From assembly GCF_905475345.1 (NCBI RefSeq), contig NC_066602.1, positions 62,001 through 126,000 on the forward strand: a DNA stretch of 64,000 nucleotides. Direction: 5' to 3'. The translations under genes and the position numbers were made by a program. Below the pieces are notes generated by a model, which saw nothing but the letters and a program-made list of their open reading frames with translations, was not told where the DNA came from and made no database searches. This document shows positions 1 through 10,506 of this stretch, piece after piece. The DNA comes from Vespula vulgaris. Its lineage: Eukaryota; Arthropoda; Insecta; Hymenoptera; Vespidae. Numbering within the stretch: position 1 is the first letter of the stretch; every line of letters starts with the position of its first letter.

Positions 1-160
1 CGATCGTTCGAACGCAGTTTTGTAAGAGAATATACATGGAACTCGAGAAGGTTCGCCGTCATGACCATTAAAAGTGTTGCCCTTCTATTTCACTTTCTGC
101 CTATAACCGATCACCTGACAAACATGGAATAGAAGAAGGTATTACGGATAAATTCGAAAC
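1..160 (-). pseudogene. Exon S1 (TTFERWY) fragment at left edge
   Basis: This stretch is an inverted copy of the start of the module at 40,710-40,868 and of 23,500-23,660. The coding strand is minus; the acceptor-like CAG followed by GTGATCGG lies near 113-121. The copy is cut off by the window edge, so the donor is not visible. Its right end stops abruptly at a short tandem repeat, which marks a rearrangement junction. The family is not recognised; it is a decayed exon fragment and not a working gene. Confidence 0.5.
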
Positions 161-213
161 CAGGTTCTATAACTTGAATGGTTCTATAACTCGAAATTAG
201 ATCTATAACTTAG
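160..213. repeat. Short tandem repeat at a block junction
   Basis: Three imperfect copies of a 16-19 base unit whose core is TCTATAACT occur in a row. They sit exactly where homology to the S1 module ends and homology to the L1/L2 block begins. No other M1-type copy has this array here, so it looks like sequence created or used at the joining point. Confidence 0.6.
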
Positions 214-1004
214 GGCCGATGAATTGCTACAAAAACCTCAAAATGTCAAAGCACCATTAGGTACTTCTCATACTGATCAATTTGCCTATCATATGATTTT
301 TATTAATACAAAAAGAAATCGGAAAAAAGTACCTTTGCATGAATAACATTTTTAGGCATCGTTTTTCTGAAGGGCATCAGAAATGTGATTATTCAAAAAT
401 AATAAATGTGATATTAAAAGCACAAGATATTTTCATTATGAGAGTATATCAATAAGAAAATTAATTTTTCCTATTCCAATATTTATCCTTGCTCAAAAGC
501 ACTCAATAAATATGAATCAGGAGCATTTATTTCAATATGTATTTGTGCAATATGGATTAATTCATATGGTAGTTAAAAAGGGACGGTAATAATATGTCGA
601 ATTAAAAGAGATTGGTTGGGAAATTCATTTCCTCCCAACCCACATCCTCTTTAGCCGCGTAAGAGGAAATTTTAATTGGTTTGCGTGCAGCGCATTGAAA
701 TCAAACACATCAGAGAAAAGACTATATAATGAAAGAGAAATATGAATATGGGGAAAGATATTCTCTGATTCTATGTTCCTTTATTATTGTGTAATAAAGG
801 AAAAGAAATGATATTTCCAAGAGATAAGAAGAAAACAGGAATTTATTTCTTATTGATTGTCCTCTTTAAGCATACAAATTAAAACAAAATTGAAAGTCGT
901 CAACATTCTTTTGTTAATTTCACATTGCAAACTGAAAAGGAAAGAAGAAAAAAAAAAGGAAAGTTATATGTCGTATGAAAAGAGATTGTGAGAGCATTAA
1001 TTTT

Positions 1005-1135
1005 ATTTTCGAGCTTTCCGTCCGTGAAAGCAATCAATAAGTAAAAACCTGTCTTGTCGGCGCATTCTCGGACGTTAGCTATCAGCAAATCGATGGCAGT
1101 TTGTTGCGCAAACGCATTTCTACGATTCACATCAT
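1005..1135 (-). pseudogene. Exon Z2 (FAQQ/IDLL) copy in L1
   Basis: The minus strand reads NRRNAFAQQTAIDLLIANV and continues through a Cys-Ala pair to AFTDGKLEN. Copies occur at 9,850-9,985, 28,480-28,600 and 38,080-38,190. The diverged 9.9-kb copy differs by a clean three-base deletion and keeps the pattern FAxQ, IDLLxAxVRxCAxK, which suggests former coding sequence. It lies between Z and P in the inferred gene order. No start, acceptor or donor is certain and the product is not recognised. Confidence 0.4.
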
Positions 1136-1299
1136 ATTATGTGTTGTAACTATGAAATCAACCAAAGTGTTACAATGATATTTAATTTACCGAACGTTCA
1201 GAAACGTCTACAAATTTACATATCTTTGTAATAAAATCAAAATTTTATCCCTTATTATTTTCTACCATATGTATGATACGATACCTTGTTAATTTGGCC

Positions 1300-2014
1300 A
1301 TTTCTGATTTGCTTTATTCCGTTATTTCAATAGAAAAATCCAGGGAAACATGCATTTCTCAAAAAATTGCGTCCCAATCACTCGACCCTACCAAATTACT
1401 CGCTAACTCTGTGGTTCCTTCGGAGGGGTGATACGTGAAAGAGAAGACGGTAATAGTGGGAAGCGGAGAACAATGACGAAAGATTGTCTCTGTATATATG
1501 TATTTTATTATTCTGCAATTGCGGAAATGAATTTTTCGATAACTTGAACAATAAGCACTTGTTAACAAGAAAAGAAGGTAATATTTGCAGAAAATATTTT
1601 CAAGGAGTATGGCGGTAAATATTATCTTCGACGAGAAAATTTTTTACGACTGAAGATATTGGAATAAGAATTACATAGTACGAAAATTGTAATATCATTA
1701 ATATCTGATAATATTAGAATTCAATTTTTAAGCATAACCTGGAATATCTAAAGAAGAAACATTACAAATATCGTATACGAATTATGGAATAATTTTGTAG
1801 CCATCGATGCAATATAACTGCAATAATTGCAATAATTTCTATTATGGGAATTATCATTGCAATAACTATTAACAATAATTAATTATATTAGAAGTAATTA
1901 GAGTTTTACGCGATTATTTCCAGTAAAAAAGAGTCGAATAGTTGTCAATTTCATTGGAAGCTTCCAAGATTCATGAGGTAATTTCTCGTGTACGTAGAGT
2001 CTATATTAAAGTAA
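1300..2014. repeat. AT-rich stretch without a gene
   Basis: This segment is shared by L1, L2 (28,760-29,440) and L3 (37,250-37,900). It contains a cluster of ATTGCAATAA-like words at 1,810-1,885 that can fold on themselves. The minus-strand open frame at 1,359-1,568 is present in L2 in a longer form (28,830-29,207), but I saw no sign of frame conservation in the more diverged copy near 61,900. I see no supported gene. Confidence 0.4.
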
Positions 2015-2251
2015 CTACGTAACTACGTAAGGTGGCAATGTCTCGTCCCCGTGCGTTCTAGCTAGAGAATTAAAGTTTAGGATGCGTGGACTTCTAACGG
2101 GACGACGTGTGATTAATTTCTGGAGATCATTCACTGAAGGAACAAGTAACAGCAATCGAGTGCCAAACGCAAAATAATCGCTAACTGTATATATTTCGTA
2201 CGTCACAAAGAATACCTTTACAAGTAATCCAAACGGCGAAATTAATTTCAT
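2015..2251 (-). pseudogene. Module V-prime copy in L1
   Basis: The 78-codon minus-strand frame includes VPSVNDLQKLITRRPVRSP. It recurs at 29,443-29,724 (minus) and 37,015-37,248 (plus) with few changes. The nucleotide sequence around the cgtacgtcacaaag site resembles module V, so V and V-prime look like an old internal duplication. Only recent L-block copies keep the frame, so coding potential is weakly supported. Confidence 0.3.
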
Positions 2252-2764
2252 CAGTCATACTAGTCATTCGTTTATTACATCAATATCCTTTAAATTTAGC
2301 TGTAGCCATTTGTGTAAAATCTATTATAAAATTTCATTTCTATATTATAGAAATGGCACTTAGAAGGCATTGAAAAGGCATCATTCGTTTTATGTTCGGA
2401 AATTATACAATTAAAACGAACGAATGACATTGATAAGTCTTAAACAATATACGAAATTGGACCTATTTTAGAGATATAGGGAAAAAATTAAAGGCAAAAG
2501 CAATTCCAATAGGCAACATTTATTGCGAAAAATCTGAATTTACCAATATCTAAATTATAATACATTCAAAGAAGATACAGTCATTTCAAGTACATTAATC
2601 AACGGGCAATGGGTGCTTACATTTTCCAAATGTTTCTTGAAACGATCTTCTGTTTTCACAGTCCAATATGCTATATTATAAAGGATGAAATTCGTATAGA
2701 AAATTGGATGAGATACGTGACAAGTTAGTTATATCAGATCTCTTCGTACCTCGTTTAATAAAAT

Positions 2765-2885
2765 CCAGTATTCAAGTGGATGGTTGCTATTGTAATAGTA
2801 TAGCAATGGCGACGTGTTTTCTCCACACACCAGATGACGAGGTGCCTTTCTCGCCAAATTGACTTGAATACCATCCGGAGGATTT
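2765..2885 (-). pseudogene. Exon T (NLPSDM) copy in L1, degraded
   Basis: Compared with the best copy at 50,812-50,960, this copy has lost the NLPSDM motif at its start but keeps the run ending in SNH-like residues. Together with the copies at 30,250 and 36,310 it forms the most decayed subgroup of the T family. It sits downstream of V on the same strand. Confidence 0.45.
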
Positions 2886-3605
2886 GTGATGCTTCAATTT
2901 CAAATAGTACATCCTCTCTGGAAAAATTCATTACATTATTATAAAATATACCTATGATACAGATTTCATATTCCACATTATCTTTTAGAATAAAAAATTT
3001 ATATCTAGTCCCTAAAATATCTAATGACTCCATAAACAAAGATTGATTGATTTACCATTTAAATATTAGACTAAACAGGAAAACGTTTTCAAACCTTAAT
3101 CCGGTTGATGGTCGGGCATTTGTACTATCCACGTGGGATGCATCGTGGGATGTACGGAAGAAGAGAAGGTGCCAAATAAATATGCTTCACTTCGGATGTC
3201 AAATATTTAAGTATCACGGTGGCTGTAGTTGAAATTCGTGTATCTCCTCTGAAATGTATTACAATTCAGATATTGCTAAATTCGGATCCTTCGCAATAAA
3301 TATTGCCTATTGGAAAAACGTTTCCCTTTAAGTCGTTTCGGCCATCCCTAAAATAAGTAAGAATTCGTAGATTAGTTATGACCTACGATAGATATTCAAT
3401 TGTTCATCTAAGTTATGTAGTTATCAAGGATAAATCGGGTTACACCCTTTTAAGCGATGTAATGTACTTTCTCTGCGATGCAACAAATAATTATTAAGAT
3501 AATATTTATTAGGATATTCGGTTTCATTTCCCTAACGTATAATTTAAATTTTATTATCAATTATATACTAATGATTACTGATAACTTTATCGTATATTGA
3601 TAACA
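2886..3605. repeat. Module U between T and V; no gene seen
   Basis: This AT-rich spacer joins T and V in every long copy (30,370-31,024; 35,611-36,310; degraded at 13,000-13,740 and 50,000-50,800). It includes the tract 3,258-3,426, which is identical to 30,732-30,900 and has one difference from 35,790-35,958. It may be intronic if V and T belong to one transcript. Confidence 0.5.
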
Positions 3606-3800
3606 TCAACAAATGACTACTGAGATTGAATAAATTGTTTCAACCTGATGAACTATTTTTATAATTACCCTTTGTGACGTATGATGTATAAAAGTAGAAA
3701 ATATATATAGTAAGGCACTATCTGGCGTATTGCTAGTTCCACAGCCACCGAAGGAATGACCAACGGTTTTACCGCTCGTCCTCTGATATGAGGTATTCAT
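3606..3800 (-). pseudogene. Exon V copy in L1
   Basis: The 64-codon frame starts near ATG at 3,798 and contains SGKTVGHSFGGCGTSNTPDS. It is identical in sequence to most of 31,097-31,267 and differs at a few sites from 35,383-35,610. Older homologues (13,740-13,870; 24,840-24,950; 49,690-49,870; 61,010-61,110) have indels that break the frame. Coding status is uncertain: the recent copies could be open simply because they are recent. The glycine-rich GKTVGHSFGGCG run is not a P-loop (GxxxxGKT/S). Confidence 0.35.
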
Positions 3801-4239
3801 CCCCCACGCCCCGCAATCGCTCTTGGCGCTTACCTTTGCGACCGAGCAGGCGCACTCTGCAATGGTTTATTACGTTTCATGTTGATTAATCAATATTTCT
3901 TATTACCAGATGGAATGTTCCGGAAAGGTCGCGAACGGCGAGGAAATGGAGTTTTCCATTCATCTCTATTAACTGGTTATGTCGTCATCATTTTTCAACT
4001 ATGCTCTTATTTCGCTTCGTCTCTTTCCCTACAGCAGTTTACAATTTGAAAGTAAAAATCTACTAAAGAATTTTAAAAATTGGCAAATAATGTTCTTCCC
4101 GTTCTTGTTGTTAAAAGTTTATATCAATAAGATTTAATTTCGAGCAAAGAATATTGTTTGACATTTTTTTTGTATTATTACCCTGTATTCTTTTTCTATT
4201 ATTTTAGTTAACAAGCATCTCTCTTTCTTTATTCTGCAG
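3801..4239. promoter_or_regulatory. Interval between divergent modules V and P
   Basis: V reads leftward and P reads rightward from this interval; the same arrangement recurs at 13,871-14,270, 31,268-31,702 and 35,026-35,382. Its left part is more GC-rich (around 3,800-3,870). The right end is a pyrimidine-rich run that finishes in TTTATTCTGCAG, an acceptor-like border for P. A shared promoter is inference from layout; I see no convincing TATA box. Confidence 0.25.
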
Positions 4240-4600
4240 TCGAAATGATATGGATTCAGAGGAAACCGTTCGTCATATGTATTTTTTTTTCGTAATATCA
4301 TCTTCTTTTTTTCAAGTGTGTTGTACTTCCACTTCACGTTTTACGCATTTGAAGACGACTTATGTAGGTAAATCGAAATTTTCCATTACGCGTTCGAACG
4401 AGCCGAAAAGGCCGAAAACGATAGGAGAGAGTGGAAACGACTTTCACGACAAATCCCTTTTAATTCGTCATATTAGTACTGATCCTTTTTCAATACCGTA
4501 TGAAATAATCCATATTGCACAAATATATATTGAAATAAACGCTTCTGTTTCATGTTTGTTGATCGCTCCCTACCAAGGAATAATATTGAATGGAAAGTAA
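4240..4600 (+). pseudogene. Exon P (KRPK), best-preserved copy
   Basis: After the acceptor-like CTGCAG at 4,234-4,239 the frame runs 116 codons from ATG 4,250 to a stop at 4,600. It contains RSNEPKRPKTIGESGNDF and then DKSLLIRHI followed by PYEIIH. The KRPK cluster could serve nuclear localisation, which is inference. The same frame is visible at 11,982-12,254, 34,661-34,915 and 51,681-51,893, although these differ at many sites. The homopolymeric T run near 4,270 may hide small indels. The product is not recognised. Confidence 0.5.
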
Positions 4601-4789
4601 TTAATTTTTTTATTAATTAAAGTAGCTTTTGAACGTCACGATTCACATTTTTAGTCCCAGCTCTGAAACGTCGGCGTAAAACGTTTTCTATGCAAAAAAT
4701 ATTTATTTACCGATTACTTGTTGCCACAATAAAGATAGCATAATAGGCGAGATGATCGGCATGAGCAGTATCCAATTGTTCATTAAAAT

Positions 4790-4870
4790 TTTCAGTTTTT
4801 TGTTACATTTCATCGACAGTGACAAAAGTGATGCTTTATGTTATAGAACGTATTGAAAAAAAAGAAAAGT
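4790..4870 (+). pseudogene. Exon M1 (FIDSD) copy, broken
   Basis: A TTTTTTGTTAC border precedes FIDSD, but here an insertion shifts the frame just after the aspartate. Intact examples of the pattern F-I-D-S-D-M-M-L-Y-V-I-G-R-I are at 32,298-32,345 (plus) and 34,391-34,438 (minus). M1 is the most numerous landmark of the array, with about sixteen copies in the window. Confidence 0.5.
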
Positions 4871-5074
4871 AAATGTACATCTGTATATCTCGTGTACAAA
4901 GAACACACATCGAATTACATGTCATCGCTCGATTGTATTGCATTATTTAAGTTTATCAGTCCCCCAAAACTGTTTTAGTGATTCCTGGGGATACTATAAA
5001 TCAACATGCTGCATCTAGAAGCAAGGCATTTCGTTTTTAACCATACTTCTTGTCTTTAAGCGATCCCTAAGAAC

Positions 5075-5353
5075 ATGCTACATACCGTGTTCATTATGCG
5101 ATCGAGAATACCCAGGAAGAGGAAAACGAAGATAAAATTTCTAATGGCAGGGACGATGAACCTTGATATGTCTTACATTGCTCCGTTTTACAAAGCTACA
5201 TTCGAATGGTGGCAGGATGAGGCGGAATATGTCATATTGAAAGGATCGAACGGTAAGCGGCTTTGGCCAGAGCATATATTCGAGTGTGTCGAGACAGATT
5301 TGTTGTTGGTCTATTCGACGTTGCAAACGGATTGTGGATTAAAGTGGAATTGA
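5075..5353 (+). pseudogene. S1-like exon, short-form module
   Basis: The 92-codon frame contains IPRKRKTKIKF, then PFYKATFEWWQDEAEYVILKG and a GGTAAGCGG donor-like site at about 5,252. It aligns with exon S1 at 15,074-15,226, where the corresponding peptide is TTFERWYDAREYILSK, but a one-base length difference near the donor shifts the frame. This short form lacks the S2 acidic exon downstream. Copies are at 11,250-11,480 (minus), 26,020-26,280, 32,560-32,830, 34,040-34,180 (minus) and 54,010-54,260. Confidence 0.4.
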
Positions 5354-6020
5354 AATGGTATTGAAACAGGTTTATCTTTGAAAATGATTAAATCTCTATG
5401 TACGGTCAAAAGATTCATCGTTTTTCGACATAATAGTGTTAGCGCGGGAACACTTTTAAATTATGCGTTTAATATTCAGTTTACTTTTACGTCACCCTGT
5501 CATCGTTATACCATTTTAAATAAATATTTAAACTATTTATGAACTAATTATTAAACTGATTATCACACTCAGTTTAAATAATACTTTAATATTACTAAAC
5601 AGGGAAGAAACGTTTAATTCAATGTTCCAAATTGGTTAACATAATATTCACGGTTGGTACTTCAATAATATGCATAAGATTTAATATACATAATCAGGAA
5701 TAGAGGGATTTGGACCAATTAATTTGCTGGTTTGCTCGAATCCTCTTGGTAACGATTGATCCGAGGTATAATGATTTGCAGATGCGTAATACATTCCCTC
5801 ATAATTATCGTCATGTCCCTTCATATTGAACGTATTATTCTTGTCCCTCTCCATCTGCTTGTATACCTTTGCGCGTGCGTGGGCTTATTCAAGTGAAGGG
5901 GATGAGTGTACGATCCTAAGGGCGTGTGTGCGAATAACTCCTCTCGTATCCCGAAAATAAGTCAGTTATTTTCGCATTTGTATTCCTTTCATCGAACGAA
6001 GCAAACATTTGGATAATAAG
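5354..6020. repeat. Modules after S1, then X; no gene seen
   Basis: This part contains self-complementary AT-rich sequence around 5,510-5,580 (perfect palindromes at the matching places 32,994-33,013 and 54,420-54,443). It then holds the CpG-richer X module near 5,870-5,950, whose consensus core in other copies is CGCTTATCTGCGCCAGTTC. The frames here are short and not conserved. Confidence 0.5.
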
Positions 6021-7379
6021 ACTACTTGGATGCAAAATTTAGTTACCCTGTTAGATCTTTTACAGAGCTGCGTACCGCGTCACTGATTAAGCTCTTTCGT
6101 AGTCACATTTTCCTAAAAATTTACTCCCGATTGGAGAATTTTAAAAAATTATCAAATTATAATTCTAGTTATTCAATATTCCGTTCACTGCGTTCTTTGT
6201 TAATTAATTCCAAGCAAAATATTATATTTCTACAATCCTTTATTTCTCGTTACGTACAACTGAGTATAAAGCGATTTTATTATATATCAAGTAACATGAT
6301 ATTTGTATTTTCCGAATATATTATCCGAATGTTTTGATTTCTCAATAAGCGCAAATGAAATCTAACATTGACATAATAATTCCCCCAATATGATGGTGAT
6401 TCATAATACTAATTAATATTATTATTATTTTTATATGAAACATATGTTGTATATGTTGTAGAAAGATGGCCTTTCTATGAAATTATATTTCTTTCTACAA
6501 ACAGGTCCTTAAATTCTACTGTCTACGTAATGCCTACACTATTCTTCACGAAAAATATATATGTATGAATAATTAAGTACCGAAAAAAATTCCCACCCCG
6601 AAAAGGAGATATGAAAAATTACATTTTAACAAAATATAGTGATTGAAAGTAATAGAGGAGATCAAAAACAGAAAAAAGGATAAAGTCCGAAAAAAATCTC
6701 CCTTTACGATATTAACGATTCGAAATTATAGGTAACATTTCGGAGGGATTATTAAAGGATATTAAAGGAATATTAAATCTACTAGGTGCATCTATTGTTG
6801 GCAATCTGCTGTAAGTAATATTTTATTTTCTTGATTAGCAACGAGTAATAATTATAATAATAAAATGTGTGAAAATTCCGCTTTAAATTTTTAATTTGAT
6901 CGTATTATACTCTTAGTGCTATGGAGAGAATGACCATAGCGATTGGATTCCCAAGGATATTGGTTTCATAATCCCATATCTTGTTACATAGAACCAGAAA
7001 ACAGAACTGATTCTAATGATACATACATACGTGCATTATTACGGAAACATAGTAAGATATTTGCAATAATTAATAAAAATACCTTGGAATGTTAACATCT
7101 AAGAGTCTCTTATTTTAATTAATTATCTATTAAGTTAATTCATTAAAAAAGAGTATTTCGATCGATAGTGATATGATATTACGGGTTAAATGTTATCATG
7201 GATCACATCTTCCAAAATCTTTAACAATAATAATTTGCTTGATTACATGTATTCATAGAGAGAGATGCAACTATTTTAGCTAGTTCATTACATTTTTTGC
7301 AATTACCTTAGAGAAGAACATACATAATGGTTTGTTTTATATACACGTACGTGAGTGTAATTTTATTCATTCTTTGCAG
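6021..7379 (+). repeat. W and degraded E1 region
   Basis: The segment continues the unit past the point where L2 stops. It is homologous to 54,960-55,500 (for example the GTACCGCGTCACTGATTAAG site at 6,073-6,092), and further along to 16,900-17,250 and 19,680-19,860. E1 is too degraded to mark a donor. The open frame at 6,026-6,337 is not conserved at 55 kb, so I do not call it a gene. Confidence 0.45.
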
Positions 7380-7545
7380 GCGACAGTGACATAGCTTCGA
7401 TGTTTATTCGACGAAGTACAAAGGGGAACTGTACCGGTAACCGTTCAAATCAATCATTTGTTGACTTCACACGTTGACAACGAACGCCGTATTTCAAAAT
7501 TTAAGTCTAGTAGAAAATAAATGAAAATTATTTGTTGCTTCGGAG
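7380..7545 (+). ncRNA. Terminal exon E4 candidate, first copy
   Basis: A pyrimidine-rich run ending TTCATTCTTTGCAG at 7,379 is a good 3-prime splice site. About 140 bases downstream an AATAAA lies at 7,516-7,521, followed by a GT-rich stretch, as expected for a cleavage site. The same arrangement occurs at 19,871 (plus) and 45,057 (minus). There is no long frame in this copy. The upstream exons E1 and E2 cannot be identified here. Confidence 0.4.
7516..7521 (+). terminator. AATAAA polyadenylation signal
   Basis: The hexamer lies within the E4 terminal exon candidate and is followed by TTTGTTGCTTCGGAGGTGTT, a GT-rich downstream element. It is retained at matching positions in the two other copies. 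Confidence 0.4.
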
Positions 7546-10084
7546 GTGTTCCCTGGCGTGTAACCTTTAACGATATTTACTACTGCTTATACCGTTGGTC
7601 GTTTAACTCCTCATGAATCTATATCGTTTAAACAAATTTAAAATTATAAAAAAAAATTAAGTTTGAAATTTTCACTTTTAGAAAGTGAGGGCAATCGTCA
7701 AAGCTATTCAAAAGTTCGTTTTTGTCGACATTACATGCAGCGACGCAACTCAGATTCTACTACCGCGAGATCAAAATTATAAAATCGATCTGCGAATTAA
7801 ATGATGCAGCTAAACAGTCAATCGTATTATCGTATTGTCTGCTTAGTTTAATGAGAGAAAGACAAATGAAAAAATTGTATTTTTTCCTCTTTTCATAGTA
7901 AGGGAGGAGATATAGGCACGCACGCCCATAGGACCGCTAACGCATTACCAACTACATGACCTACCGCGCACGCGTACCAACAATGATCACGGGTAAGGAG
8001 GGAGGTAATGACGAATGGTTTAATACCACGGTACCTGACGAAACATATGGAAGAACGTAATGTGTACATGCATTTTCATTAAATCCCAGTCAAAATTCGT
8101 GTCGCGTAATAAATTAATTCGTCCAAACACCTGTATTTCTGAAATACATTCATTATATATTATTTTTATGTACATGAATATTCTGACAAGCAATTTGGAA
8201 CATGGAATCAAACATTTCCTCTCTTTTTCTTTTTATTTACTTTTCATAATTAGTTAAACTGATGATATAACGATGACATGATGATGTAAACGTACGCTGA
8301 ATATTTAACGCATAATTTAAAATTATTCCCCGACTAACACTATTACCTCAAAAAACGGTAAATCTATTTATCGCGCATGAAGATTTAAACATTTTCAATG
8401 ATAAACCTGTGTAACATTTCAATTCCACTTTAATCCATATTCCCTTAACATCGACGAACAACCCTTCGACAAATCTCTCCAACCATTCTTGATTATTTCC
8501 TCTAACTTGTACTGCTAACTTTGGATTCTTTCAATAATGTATTTTCCGTCTCCTAGTGCAACCATTCGAATGTAAAACGATGCAATATTAATCTCGTCAA
8601 AGATCGTCGTCACCACCATTATAAACCTTTTGTCTTCTTCTTCCTCTTCCCACTGGTTAATCTCGATTACATGATGAAGACGGTGTGTAGCACAATACTA
8701 CGGATCACGTAAAGATAAGGACGATATGTGGAAAGGAAACGCTTTCCTATCAAACCCAGCACATTGATTGATAGTATCATCAACGAAGAAGCACTAAAAA
8801 TGTTTTGGAAGTCGTTGATAATATTAGGTAATAGAATACCGCCGATCGGTACTATGTTATTCAGTGTCCGCGCATAAGATAAATGGATATATATCTTGCT
8901 TTTTTTCTTTTTTTTAAATCCGAGCTGTAATATAAGGCGTCATGTCGCCTCCGAAGAATTGACACAATAAATTGAAAATGTTAAAGCACAACGTTTTGGA
9001 TCCCCGACATATTCGAAAGTCAATTGCATGACATTCCAAGATAGATGAAGATGTTATTGACGAAGGCTTCTTCGAAACTATTTTCTTACAAATGTATTGG
9101 TTCATAGGAAGGTACATCTCGTGCTGATCAATTCACCCTCGATGTTATTTCTATTATGACTAACAAAAATATTCTTTACATAAACAAGTTCATTGGCCGA
9201 TTTGGTCAGATAGGAATCACAAACATATATATTACTGATCCACAAGTCGTTATCATGACAGAATATTAATAAAGGAATTAATTTTGTTTCATGGAATGTG
9301 AATCTTTGGTAGGGAGATCCGTCAAAACATTCGTCTCTATATTCGGTTATGCAATGTGGATTATTTTATATTCGGTAGTTAAAAAAAATCGTAATAATAT
9401 GTCGAATTAAAAGGGATTCATCGAGAAATTCATTTCCTTCCAATCCATATACTTTTCGATCGTTTCTATCCTTTCAGCCGCGAAATAGGAAATTTTAATT
9501 GATCCGAGTAAAGCGCATTAAAAAGAAATTCGTAAAGGAGAAGATGATAAAGCGGAAAAGAAAAACATGAGTATGGCGAAAGGTCTTCTCTGAATCCATA
9601 TTTTTTAATAATGCATAATATAGCAAAAGAAATGATATTTTCGACAGATGAAAAAACTGAGAATTTAATTCTTATTGATGCTCATTATTAGGCATACAAA
9701 TTAGAAAAAAATCGTCAATCGTCAACATTGTTCAGTTAATCTCAAACTCTAAACCGTAAAGGAGAAAAGAGAAAAAAAGAAAAATAAACGAGAAAAGTAA
9801 TATGTCGAATTAGAAGAGATTATTAGAGGAGTTTATTTCCTATTAATTAATTTCATTTTTGATCTTTCCGTCCGTGAAAGCAACCAATGTGCAACAAACG
9901 TAATAACGCTTTTTGCTTTGCGCACTTTCGCACGTAAGCTCTCAACAAATCGATACTTTGTCGCGCAAACGTAGTCCTACGACTCGCATCAAATAATAAA
10001 TATATCACAACTTCAAAACCGAATGACATATTATAACGATGTCGCAGAACATATTTTCTTACAAAAAGACCAAAATTTTATCAC
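7546..10084 (-). repeat. Inverted unit copy: W, X, S1-like, M1, P, Z2
   Basis: Read on the minus strand, this unit runs Z2 (9,850-9,985), P (9,370-9,600), M1 (8,890-8,960), S1-like (8,480-8,660), X (7,900-7,990) and W (7,780-7,880). The S1-like part keeps an acidic EEEEED run around 8,630-8,650. M1 here reads FFGGDMTPYITARI before a stop. All copies are broken and no intact gene is present. The 8,020-8,257 open frames lie on both strands of the same DNA and are not conserved. Confidence 0.6.
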
Positions 10085-10240
10085 TTATAATTTTCTATCA
10101 AATCTATGATGAATTTTGAAGCCATACTTTTCCAACATTTTCGTCCCTATCATTATCTGCGAGATCTCCCGATTTTCTTGTTAGATGATATCACTATCAC
10201 TACTGTTGTTTTCATCCAGATTTACTTTTATACTTAAATG
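10085..10240 (-). pseudogene. Exon Z (SSDSD) copy with one stop
   Basis: The minus strand reads NNSSDSDII, a stop, then QENREISQIM and onward to IHHRFDRKL and a terminal stop at 10,085-10,087. It aligns without any gap, over 38 codons including both terminal stops, with 62,540-62,660. Roughly half of the residues are identical, so the copies are old, yet the frame and end are kept. This supports a formerly coding terminal exon. It lies next to T, which reads the other way. Confidence 0.5.
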
Positions 10241-10245
10241 CTAAA

Positions 10246-10506
10246 GCAATCAATGCTGTGTTTATCGAGTGGTAAGATATTTTCATTATTTAATATAAAA
10301 TATATATCATAGGTATGTTTTGTAATAATTTATTGACTTTTTATACAGATTTTACAAAGTCGGCGAGGGTGTTTCTATTGATAATTGAATTCACTTCAAA
10401 TCTTCCACGTGATATGAAACCCAAGTTGGCGAGAAAAGGACGTAATTATCCGGTGTATGGAGACAACGTGACACCATTGCTAGCGCATTCTTATAGCAAT
10501 CATTGA
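10246..10506 (+). pseudogene. Exon T (NLPSDM) copy
   Basis: After a TTTATACAG border near 10,345-10,353 the frame reads through FTSNLPRDMKPKLARKGRNY to YSNH and a TGA at 10,504-10,506. It shares spacing of N-L-P, D-M, P-K-L, Y-G and S-N-H with copies at 12,885, 25,405, 50,812 and 52,830. The function is unknown. It may be the last exon of the transcript that starts at V. Confidence 0.45.

Larger units (their letters stand above)
213..6020. repeat. Block L1, direct copy of 27,660-33,504
   Basis: The block matches L2 in the same orientation at an offset of about 27.47 kb over its full length, and L3 (34,030-38,990) in inverted orientation. Contents in order: M1 minus (about 213-290), P minus (500-700), Z2 minus (1,010-1,135), an ATTGCAATAA-rich stretch (1,810-1,885), V-prime minus (2,015-2,251), T minus (2,765-2,885), U, V minus (3,606-3,800), then P, M1, S1-like and X plus (4,240-5,900). 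The right edge is sharp: both copies share GGATAATAAG and then diverge. L1 lacks changes shared by L2 and L3, so it split off earlier. Confidence 0.85.

Noticed and set aside
1810..1885. ATTGCAATAA cluster as a replication origin
   Set aside because: It is a low-complexity AT stretch shared only by the recent L blocks; nothing else points to an origin.
3606..3800. GKTVGHSFGGCG as a nucleotide-binding P-loop
   Set aside because: The order does not fit GxxxxGKT/S, and the frame fails in old copies.
6026..6337. 103-codon frame
   Set aside because: Homologous DNA at 54,960-55,200 has indels that break it, and composition is AT-rich without motif.
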